A stretch of DNA of 5,168 nt, taken from an uncultured Bacillota bacterium (lineage in GTDB: Bacteria > Bacillota > Clostridia > Christensenellales > UBA1242). The DNA is taken from positions 1 through 5,168 of the forward strand of contig URAC01000055.1 of assembly GCA_900545735.1 (NCBI GenBank), given 5' to 3'. Of the stretch, positions 1-5,168 are shown piece by piece; the stretch's first letter is position 1; each line of letters starts with the position of its first letter. The notes under the pieces are model-generated. The model worked only from the letters and a program-made list of their open reading frames with translations. It did no database searches and was not told where the DNA came from. Made by a program: the position numbers and the translations under genes.

Positions 1-48
1 CGAGATCATGCCTAGTCTCGTGGGCTCGGAGATGTGTATAAGAGACAG
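1..48 (+). other. Nextera i7 adapter contamination with Tn5 mosaic end
   Basis: This is sequencing adapter, not genome. CGAGAT is the end of the P7 oligo, CATGCCTA is an 8-base i7 index (it matches N706 as I recall it), GTCTCGTGGGCTCGG is the Nextera read-2 handle, and AGATGTGTATAAGAGACAG at 30-48 is the 19-bp Tn5 mosaic end. It is the exact reverse complement of 5120-5167. A GTG inside it at 34 gives the following reading frame a false MYKRQ N-terminus. Confidence 0.98.
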
Positions 49-1212
49 GTTTCAAATGGTGCTCTTTATCGTGCAAAAATAGAACTTAAAAAGACACTTA
101 TTGAAAAAGAAGATAAAAAAGAAGGGGAAGAAGACCAATATAAAGAAGAATATGTTTTGTCTGAAGTCCAACTTCTTTGCTCAAAAGTAGTTGGCTTTGA
201 AAATTCTGGCCTTTATATTTTTGGAAACAAAATTTATTTTGGAACACCATCAACAATAAAAAATTCCGAAGGCAAAGTGATGTATAGTTTGCTCACTTTC
301 TATTCTGTTGATTTAGATGGACAAAATTTAACAGAAATTTATCAAACTACAGAATTTTCAAGCGGAAGTTATTCATTTATTTCAATCAATGGAAATTTAT
401 ATTTATTGATTTTTGATGGCTCAAAGATTTTAAGAGTTGATATGAACGGCAATAGCAAAGTTTTGGCAACTGATGTTAAATCAGCAGTTTTGCCAAAGAG
501 CATTGTTGTTGCAGAAAATTCTTACAGTGCAACAGAAAATGAAAAATATGTTTATTACACAATAGCTAACAGCAAGAACACAGATGCTAGAGATTATGGA
601 AATGTTCTATGCAAAGCAAATATAATCTCAGGAGAAGTAACAGAACTTTTCAAAGAAGATTATTTAACAATCACTTTAAGCAAATTTGAAAATGACAAAT
701 TGTATTATAAAAGAAATGTTTTACGTTCAGAAATGTCACCTTCAAGCGAAAGTTATTTGTTTGTAAATGATTTGACTGGAAAAACTTTCCAAGACAGTGA
801 AAAACAACTTACAAGTCAATCTGCAATTTCAACAATGATTGAATTTAAATATGAAGCAGACAACTATGATGGATATGTTTATGTTAATGGCGGAAAATTA
901 TATTATCGCTCAAATGATGGCTTGACAACTAAACAATTATCTTCAAGTGCATCATCAGTAGTATTTGTTCAAGGCAAATATGTATATTATGTAAGTTCAT
1001 CAGCACTTTATAGAGTTGATGTAACAAAGGAAACTCCAAGCGGAGAAAAACTTTCAGACAGCAACACAATCGACACAACATATTTCGATATTGACAGCAA
1101 TTTTGCATATTTTTATGTTAAAAATTCTTCAACAAAAAAATATGAAACATATTATATTGATTTGATTAATTTTGTTAGTGGAACAACTAAACCTGTAAAA
1201 GCAGTTGCATAA
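49..1212 (+). CDS. 5'-truncated probable beta-propeller-like (DUF5050-type) protein
   Basis: The gene is cut at its 5' end by the contig edge; 387 residues remain, ending in TAA, and the real start and any signal peptide are missing. After a short start (VSNGALYRAK) comes a Lys/Glu-rich stretch at residues 14-34 that looks like a flexible linker. The rest is beta-rich, with irregular repeats of roughly 40-60 residues built on aromatic strands followed by turns: GLYIFGNKIYF (54-64), NGNLYLLIFDG (114-124), EKYVYYT (165-171), NDKLYYKRN (215-223), GYVYVNGGKLYYRSNDG (275-291), GKYVYYVSSSALYRVDV (309-325) and NFAYFYVKN (351-359). The pattern resembles the DUF5050/LRP1-type propeller repeats common in clostridial cell-surface and lipoproteins. 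That is a family resemblance, not an identification, and the ligand is unknown. No catalytic motif is visible. The stop lies 10 nt before leuS, so the two are probably co-transcribed. Confidence in coding is high; confidence in the fold is moderate. Confidence 0.8.
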   Translation, partial: VSNGALYRAKIELKKTLIEKEDKKEGEEDQYKEEYVLSEVQLLCSKVVGFENSGLYIFGNKIYFGTPSTIKNSEGKVMYSLLTFYSVDLDGQNLTEIYQTTEFSSGSYSFISINGNLYLLIFDGSKILRVDMNGNSKVLATDVKSAVLPKSIVVAENSYSATENEKYVYYTIANSKNTDARDYGNVLCKANIISGEVTELFKEDYLTITLSKFENDKLYYKRNVLRSEMSPSSESYLFVNDLTGKTFQDSEKQLTSQSAISTMIEFKYEADNYDGYVYVNGGKLYYRSNDGLTTKQLSSSASSVVFVQGKYVYYVSSSALYRVDVTKETPSGEKLSDSNTIDTTYFDIDSNFAYFYVKNSSTKKYETYYIDLINFVSGTTKPVKAVA

Positions 1213-1217
1213 AAGGA
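1213..1217 (+). promoter_or_regulatory. leuS ribosome binding site
   Basis: AAGGA lies 5 nt before ATG 1223, in the gap right after the upstream stop codon. It supports ATG 1223 as the start rather than the in-frame TTG at 1205, which lies inside the upstream gene, has no such site and would add six residues (MHKRKI) not expected in the family. The tight spacing suggests translational coupling. Confidence 0.65.
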
Positions 1218-1222
1218 AAATT

Positions 1223-3637
1223 ATGGCAGAGGAATATAATTTTAAAGAGATTGAAAAAAAATGGCAAGATAGATGGGAAAAAGACGATAGATTAAAAGCC
1301 GTTGATTTTCACCCAACAAAGCCAAAATATTATATGCTTTATGAATTTCCAAACACAAGCGGAAGTTTGCATATGGGGCATTTAAAGGGAACTGTTCCAG
1401 CAGATGCTCTTGCAAGATTTAAAAGATTTAAAGGTTATAATGTTTTGTTCCCTATAGGTGGAGATTCCTTTGGCTTGCCAGCAGAAAATGCTGCCATTAA
1501 ATATGGAATTAACCCAAAACAATTTGTTAAAGATGGAATGACAAACATCTTAAACGGCTTTAAAAAGCTTGGACTTTCTTTTGATTGGACGAGAACATTT
1601 TGTACAAGCGACCCTGAATATTACAAATGGACGCAATGGATATTTTTGCAACTTTTAAAAAATGGAAAAGCATATAAAGAAAAGGGCGTTGTAAACTTTT
1701 GTCCAAAATGTCAAACTGTTTTGTCAAATGAAGATAGCCAAGGTGGAGTTTGCGATAGATGCGGAAGCGAAGTTGTCCAGGTCAATCGCGATGTTTGGTT
1801 CTTAAAAATGAAGGAATATTCTGAAAAACTTTTGGGAAATGTTGACAGAATACAAACGGCTGAACATCTTAAAGAAGCACAAAGAAATTGGATAGGCAAA
1901 AGTGAAGGCATTCAATTAAAACTTGATTTAGTTGATGAAAAAGACAATAAAATAACAGATTTAGAAATCTATACAACCTGCATTGAAACTGTTTATGGAA
2001 TTACTTTTGTAGTTTTAGCGCCTGAAAACCCACTTGTTGAAGAGTTAAAAGGCAAAATCAAAAATTATGACGAAGTTGTTGATTATCAAAAACAAACAGC
2101 ACTTAGAAGCGAGTTTGATAGAATAAGCCAAGTAAAAGAAAAAACAGGTTGCAAACTCGAAGGAATTTATGCAATCAATCCAATTACAAAATCCAAAGTT
2201 GTTGTATATTTGGCAGATTTTGTTTTGAATAATTATGGAACTGGTGCTGTTATGGCTGTTCCTTGCCATGACCAAAGAGATTACGAATTTGCTGTAAAAT
2301 TCAACATTCCTATGATACAAGTTATTGAAGGCGATGTGTCGCAAAAAGCGGTCGAAAAGGCGGAATATTTAGAAAAAAATCTTAAGATGATGAATTCTGA
2401 ACAATTTACCGGGCTGCCTGTAAAAGAAGCAAAAAAGAAAATTGCTGAAATGGTCATCGAAAAAGGTTATGGGAAAAAACAAGTAAATTATAAAATGCAA
2501 GACTGGCCTTTCAATAGGCAAAGATACTGGGGAGAACCATTCCCTGTTGTATTTTGCGAAAAATGTGGAGTTGTTCCACTTGATGAAAAAGATTTGCCTT
2601 TACTTCTTCCTGAAACAAACGATTATATGCCAAATGCTAAGGGCGATTCTCCAATTTCAAAAATTGATAGTTTTGTAAATTGTAAGTGCCCTAAGTGCGG
2701 TGGAGCTGCAAGGCGAGAAACAGACACTATGCCTAACTGGGCAGGTTCAAGTTGGTATTGGCTAAGATATGTAGACCCACACAACGATAAAGCACTTGCC
2801 GATTATGATAAATTGAAATATTGGGGCAGTGTGGACTGCTACACAGGCGGAACGGAACATATAACAAGGCACGTTTTATATGCTTTCTTCTGGCAAAATT
2901 TTCTTTATGAAATTGGCGCTGTTCCAACACGCGACCCATTTATTAGAAAAATGGGAAGTGGACTTATTTTGGACGATGAAGGCAAAAAGATGAGCAAAAG
3001 CTCAAAAAATGGCGTTTCTCCACTTAAAGTTATAGACGAATATGGCGCAGATGTTGCAAGAATGCACGTTCATTTCTTGGCTGGATATGAAGATAATTGT
3101 ATGTGGACATACAAGGGCATAGAAGGAATTGTCAATTTCTTGGACAAAGTATGGAAATTGCAAGATATCATCAAAGGCGAAGAAGTAAGCAAAGAACACG
3201 AAGTCGAATTAAATGCGCTAATTAAAAAATTAGAAGAAGATTATGAAAATCTTAAACTTAACACTGCAATATCTGCTTGTATGATTTTTATGAAGAAAAT
3301 AAAAGCAGACGGATATATAACTAGGGAAGAATTAAGACAATATTTAATCGTTTTAAATCCACTTGCGCCACATTTAACAAGCGAATTGTATGAAAGGGTT
3401 TTCCATAAAGAGATATTAGATGAAAGTTGGCCAAAATATGATGAAAATAAAACTCAAAAGCAAGAAATCAATTTGCCAATTCAAGTTAATGGAAAGATGA
3501 AAGGAACAATTCCAGTTTCACTTGGCGCGTCTCAACAAGAAGTTGAAAATCTTGTTTATGCAACAGGAAAAGTGGACAAAGCATCGGTTAAAAAAATAAT
3601 ATATATTCCAAATAGAATAATTAATTTCATAATTTAA
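1223..3637 (+). CDS. leuS: Leucine--tRNA ligase (leucyl-tRNA synthetase), bacterial type
   Basis: Cytoplasmic class Ia synthetase that charges tRNA-Leu with leucine using ATP. The gene is complete: 804 residues, typical for the bacterial enzyme. The HIGH motif is HMGH at 50-53 and KMSKS is at 589-593. A zinc-ribbon pair is visible (C160/C163/C177/C180), and a second Cys set is C445/C448 with C489/C492. NWIGKSEG (222-229) opens the CP1 editing domain, which ends with GTGAVMAVPCHDQRD (339-353); the aspartate equivalent to E. coli D345 is D353. The leucine-specific insertion before KMSKS is absent, as in other Gram-positive short forms. A helical anticodon-binding domain follows (LNPLAPHLTSELYE, 711-724). 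The C-terminal domain is intact and LeuRS-specific (PIQVNGKMKGTIPV, 752-765), which excludes IleRS and ValRS. Oddities: the editing motif usually TTRPDT reads TTCIET (251-256), and the core reads TMPNWAGSSWYWLRY (502-516) where many LeuRS have TMDTFVDSSWYFLRY. The start is ATG 1223 with AAGGA upstream. There is no room for a T-box leader directly upstream, so control must come from the operon promoter outside the window. Confidence 0.97.
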   Translation: MAEEYNFKEIEKKWQDRWEKDDRLKAVDFHPTKPKYYMLYEFPNTSGSLHMGHLKGTVPADALARFKRFKGYNVLFPIGGDSFGLPAENAAIKYGINPKQFVKDGMTNILNGFKKLGLSFDWTRTFCTSDPEYYKWTQWIFLQLLKNGKAYKEKGVVNFCPKCQTVLSNEDSQGGVCDRCGSEVVQVNRDVWFLKMKEYSEKLLGNVDRIQTAEHLKEAQRNWIGKSEGIQLKLDLVDEKDNKITDLEIYTTCIETVYGITFVVLAPENPLVEELKGKIKNYDEVVDYQKQTALRSEFDRISQVKEKTGCKLEGIYAINPITKSKVVVYLADFVLNNYGTGAVMAVPCHDQRDYEFAVKFNIPMIQVIEGDVSQKAVEKAEYLEKNLKMMNSEQFTGLPVKEAKKKIAEMVIEKGYGKKQVNYKMQDWPFNRQRYWGEPFPVVFCEKCGVVPLDEKDLPLLLPETNDYMPNAKGDSPISKIDSFVNCKCPKCGGAARRETDTMPNWAGSSWYWLRYVDPHNDKALADYDKLKYWGSVDCYTGGTEHITRHVLYAFFWQNFLYEIGAVPTRDPFIRKMGSGLILDDEGKKMSKSSKNGVSPLKVIDEYGADVARMHVHFLAGYEDNCMWTYKGIEGIVNFLDKVWKLQDIIKGEEVSKEHEVELNALIKKLEEDYENLKLNTAISACMIFMKKIKADGYITREELRQYLIVLNPLAPHLTSELYERVFHKEILDESWPKYDENKTQKQEINLPIQVNGKMKGTIPVSLGASQQEVENLVYATGKVDKASVKKIIYIPNRIINFII

Positions 3638-3650
3638 GAGTATATGTATT

Positions 3651-3680
3651 AAAAAATCACGGAATTCCGTGATTTTTTTT
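3651..3680. terminator. Bidirectional intrinsic terminator between leuS and spoIIQ
   Basis: The perfect palindrome at 3651-3678 has a G/C-containing stem TCACGG/CCGTGA closing an AATT loop, extended by A:T pairs. Eight Ts follow on the + strand (3673-3680), and six As on the other side read as six Us on the - strand (3656-3651). It lies 13 nt after the leuS stop and 15 nt beyond the spoIIQ stop, so it can end both converging transcripts. Confidence 0.9.
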
Positions 3681-3695
3681 AGCATTGAAGGAGGA

Positions 3696-4304
3696 TTATT
3701 TATTTTGAAGAGAAAGATAGTCGTTTGGGTTTATTTGGTCGTTATCTTTTAAAAGTTCAAAATGTAAATGTGCACCTGATTTATATTCTTCTCCAGCACT
3801 ATTTGAAATTGTTCCAATTTTTTGACCCTTTTTAACTTTGTCGCCAACTTTAACATCAGTTTTGCCGTCTAATGAGGAATATTTGCTTGAAAATTGTTCG
3901 TTATGCTTAATGACAACAACAGTGCCTTCAATATTGTTTGTATAAACTTGAACAATTTCGCCTGCTTCAGCAGCTAAAACATCAGTTGAATTTTCACTTT
4001 TTAAGTCGACGCCTTTATGAGTTTCATACCAGCCCATTGTTTCGTTATACAAGAATGTGTCCCTTGAATAATCTTGAACAACTTGACAATCCAGCAAAGG
4101 CAATGTGAAGCTCAATGCGCTTGAACCAACTTCAATAGGTTGTTTATCTGTTATGTTGATATCTGAATTTGTTTTTTGACCAGTTAAAACAACAGATAAT
4201 GTAACAACTAAAACAATTACTCCAACCGCTATGAAATAGCCATACTTTTTTAAAAAGTTTTTAAAACCCTCTCCTCTCTTTTTGATTTTTATTTGATTGC
4301 TCAT
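3696..4304 (-). CDS. spoIIQ: SpoIIQ-like stage II sporulation protein, LytM/M23 peptidase domain
   Basis: Complete gene, 202 residues. A basic N-terminus (IKIKKRGEGFKNFLKK, residues 5-20) precedes one membrane segment at about 22-41, so the protein is a type II anchored protein with its C-terminus outside the membrane. The C-terminal half is an M23/LytM domain: YSRDTFLYNETMGWYETHKGVD (residues 79-100) carries H96 and D100, H134 sits in the central strand, and GAHLHFE (177-183) carries H179 and H181. The full zinc and catalytic set is therefore present. The GWYETHKGVD context is typical of SpoIIQ rather than general cell-wall endopeptidases. Known role of the family: made in the forespore, it binds SpoIIIAH across the intermembrane space to form the engulfment channel. 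In Bacillus subtilis the LytM site is degenerate, while clostridial proteins keep it, as here. ATG 4304 is chosen because AGGAGG lies 6 nt upstream; a longer frame from 4322 would start within the promoter/SD region. Alternative: another membrane-anchored M23 endopeptidase. Confidence 0.82.
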   Translation of the reverse strand: MSNQIKIKKRGEGFKNFLKKYGYFIAVGVIVLVVTLSVVLTGQKTNSDINITDKQPIEVGSSALSFTLPLLDCQVVQDYSRDTFLYNETMGWYETHKGVDLKSENSTDVLAAEAGEIVQVYTNNIEGTVVVIKHNEQFSSKYSSLDGKTDVKVGDKVKKGQKIGTISNSAGEEYKSGAHLHFELLKDNDQINPNDYLSLQNK

Positions 4305-4310
4305 CTTTGA

Positions 4311-4316
4311 CCTCCT
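4311..4316 (-). promoter_or_regulatory. Strong Shine-Dalgarno site of spoIIQ
   Basis: AGGAGG on the - strand, with a 6-nt spacer (TCAAAG) before ATG 4304. It fixes the start of the SpoIIQ-like protein and shows that strong SD sites are used in this genome. Confidence 0.85.
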
Positions 4317-4321
4317 GCGCA

Positions 4322-4351
4322 AATTATTGACATATATCTTTTCATTTATAC
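4322..4351 (-). promoter_or_regulatory. Putative sigma-F-type forespore promoter of spoIIQ
   Basis: Reading the - strand, GTATA (4351-4347) is separated by exactly 15 nt from GTCAATAATT (4331-4322). The B. subtilis sigma-F consensus, as I recall it, is GywTA, 15 nt, GgnrAnAnTw; the -35 matches fully and the -10 misses only the weak second G. spoIIQ is a known sigma-F target. Caveat: transcription would start at about 4315-4316, right at the SD, giving a very short leader. The match was found by eye in an AT-rich gap. Confidence 0.55.
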
Positions 4352-4365
4352 ATTAAATTTTAAAA

Positions 4366-4839
4366 TTAATAACTGCCGAGAAGTAGAGGCAATCCCACTT
4401 TATTTCCGCTTGAAGAAAGAAGAATTTGTATGTTTACTTTTTTATTTTCAATGGTAACAAATTTATTAAATTTATTTGTGCAAGCGTAAATTATTGTTTT
4501 TTCAGTATTATCTATCATAATTTTTTGCGTTTTTACTATGTTTGCATTTAATATTTGCAATATTTCTTTTAAAGTGCTTGAAGTTGTAAATTCAATTCCG
4601 TCAAAATTATTTTCCAAAAGCAAATTGTTTGCAGTTTCTATGGTGGGTGTGATATAAAGCCCAACGCCATTTTGATATGTTCTCTCATTTTCAAATTCGA
4701 TTTGTTTGTTGTAATAAAACTTGATATTTGTTGCATTAAGTTCTTTCAAGTCTATATTATTTTTAATGTTAACAGTAGAAATTGTAATCAACAAAATTAC
4801 AAAGAAAAAAGCAATAAATCTAAAAGCGTTTGAATTCAT
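4366..4839 (-). CDS. Short membrane-anchored protein, possibly YwmB-like
   Basis: Not firmly recognised. 157 residues from ATG 4839. A hydrophobic segment at residues 7-23 (RFIAFFFVILLITISTV) is a signal anchor or uncleaved signal peptide, followed by a soluble, Asn/Lys/Ile-rich extracytoplasmic domain. The C-terminal part contains TIIYACTNKF (115-124), KKVNIQILLSSSGNKVG (133-149) and ends in PLLLGSY. This alternation of strands, with a VNIQ strand and a G-P-L-x-GS-Y ending, resembles my recollection of clostridial YwmB (DUF1779) proteins, and ywmB lies near spoIID and spoIIQ in endospore formers. The assignment is tentative and the function of YwmB is itself poorly known. It lies 61 nt upstream of spoIIQ on the same strand. 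The start is uncertain: no SD is seen before ATG 4839 or before the in-frame TTG at 4875. The TTG start would add 12 residues with several lysines and sits 4 nt after the previous stop. Confidence 0.7.
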   Translation of the reverse strand: MNSNAFRFIAFFFVILLITISTVNIKNNIDLKELNATNIKFYYNKQIEFENERTYQNGVGLYITPTIETANNLLLENNFDGIEFTTSSTLKEILQILNANIVKTQKIMIDNTEKTIIYACTNKFNKFVTIENKKVNIQILLSSSGNKVGLPLLLGSY

Positions 4840-4879
4840 ATTAGATTTATTGCCGTTTTTATAAAATTTATACAATCAT

Positions 4880-5119
4880 TTAAGCGAAATTTAGATATCC
4901 AAGCCGCATTAGTGAGTTTAATTGAAAGCAATTTGATGATATTGCTATATAAGAAATGTTGTCATAAAAATTGCATTCATTTAGCATTCGTGGCTCATTT
5001 TTTGTGTATAAGTTCATCAACCTTTTACAAACTTTTGACAGTTTAGTTTGCAACAAAATAAGTTCTGCGTGTAGCCTTGGCTTAATCATTTTTGCTTTAA
5101 AAAAGAATTCATTTGATGT
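4880..5119 (-). CDS. 3' end of an unrecognised gene, 5'-truncated by contig edge
   Basis: An open frame of 79 codons ending in TAA, on the same strand as the two sporulation-locus genes and directly upstream of them. The N-terminus is missing: translation runs into the adapter, which supplies a false MYKRQ start. The visible part begins TSNEFFFKAK, has a probable amphipathic helix (AELILLQTKLSKVCKRLMNLY, residues 18-38), and a C-terminal part with four cysteines overall and no membrane segment. I recognise no family; it does not look like the C-terminus of MurA or SpoIID, the usual neighbours of ywmB. Codon use is compatible with a gene, but the frame is short, so it could also be non-coding. 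The opposite strand is open here too (4971 onward), which weakens the case. Confidence 0.45.
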   Translation of the reverse strand, partial: TSNEFFFKAKMIKPRLHAELILLQTKLSKVCKRLMNLYTKNEPRMLNECNFYDNISYIAISSNCFQLNSLMRLGYLNFA

Positions 5120-5168
5120 CTGTCTCTTATACACATCTCCGAGCCCACGAGACTAGGCATGATCTCGT
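5120..5168 (-). other. Nextera i7 adapter contamination with Tn5 mosaic end
   Basis: Read on the + strand, CTGTCTCTTATACACATCT (5120-5138) is the reverse-complement Tn5 mosaic end. CCGAGCCCACGAGAC, the index TAGGCATG and ATCTCGT, the start of the P7 oligo, follow. This is what a read gives when it runs through a short insert. Bases 5120-5167 are the exact reverse complement of 1-48. A + strand frame running into it ends in the known artefact peptide LLYTSPSPRD. Confidence 0.98.

Noticed and set aside
34..48. GTG start giving an N-terminus MYKRQ for the first + strand gene
   Set aside because: These five codons are Tn5 mosaic-end adapter. The biological sequence begins at 49 and the true start lies outside the contig.
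1205..1222. TTG at 1205 as the leuS start
   Set aside because: It overlaps the upstream gene and lacks an SD, while ATG 1223 has AAGGA at the right distance and gives the usual LeuRS N-terminus.
1711..3199. Four - strand frames inside leuS (1711-1911, 2045-2344, 2733-2939, 3002-3199)
   Set aside because: They lie antisense to a certain, continuous leuS coding region and show no domain or ribosome binding site; they are shadows of leuS codon bias.
4305..4322. Longer spoIIQ frame starting at 4322 (MRRRSK extension)
   Set aside because: The extension translates the SD AGGAGG itself and the gap sequence; ATG 4304 is correctly placed behind that SD.
4353..4369. AT-only near-palindrome after the 4366 stop as a terminator
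   Set aside because: It has no G/C stem and no directional U-tract after a stable hairpin, and low-complexity AT sequence gives such symmetry by chance.
4971..5156. + strand frame of 61 codons ending in LLYTSPSPRD
   Set aside because: Its C-terminus is the classic Nextera adapter translation, and the remainder lies antisense to the - strand frame with no SD or recognisable content.
1..5168. CRISPR array, tRNA/rRNA gene, insertion sequence or attachment site
   Set aside because: No spaced direct repeats, no cloverleaf or rRNA-like segment and no transposase or integrase was seen; the only Tn5-like ends are adapter.

Overview
The window is a short assembled contig from an AT-rich (about one third G+C by eye, not counted), spore-forming Firmicutes bacterium, most likely an uncultured clostridial lineage. 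This rests on a SpoIIQ-like sporulation protein with a sigma-F-like promoter, strong AGGAGG ribosome binding sites and a standard genetic code (tryptophans are TGG, and stops include TAA and TGA). Only about 49-5119 is biological. Bases 1-48 and 5120-5168 are Illumina Nextera i7 adapter with the Tn5 mosaic end, left untrimmed at both contig ends. They create a perfect 48-bp terminal inverted repeat that is an artefact, and the false protein ends MYKRQ... and ...LLYTSPSPRD.

Layout: two transcription units converge on one bidirectional terminator. On the + strand, a 5'-truncated gene for a repeat-rich, probably beta-propeller-like protein (49-1212) is followed after 10 nt by a complete bacterial leucyl-tRNA synthetase, leuS (1223-3637). 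A symmetric hairpin with a U-tract on each side (3651-3680) ends this unit and the opposing one. On the - strand, reading right to left, come an unrecognised 5'-truncated ORF (5119-4880), a short membrane-anchored protein that may be YwmB-like (4839-4366), and a SpoIIQ-like membrane-anchored LytM/M23 peptidase (4304-3696). The 61-nt gap before spoIIQ holds a good sigma-F-type promoter match and a strong Shine-Dalgarno site.

The + unit couples a housekeeping translation enzyme to a possible surface protein. The - unit fits the sporulation locus in which ywmB, spoIID and spoIIQ cluster in endospore formers, but spoIID is not present here. SpoIIQ acts in the forespore membrane as part of the engulfment channel, and its LytM catalytic residues are intact, as in clostridial rather than Bacillus versions. 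I found no undescribed multi-gene system. The points most worth a second look are the altered threonine-rich editing motif of LeuS, the spoIIQ promoter, and an anti-Shine-Dalgarno sequence just after the spoIIQ stop codon.
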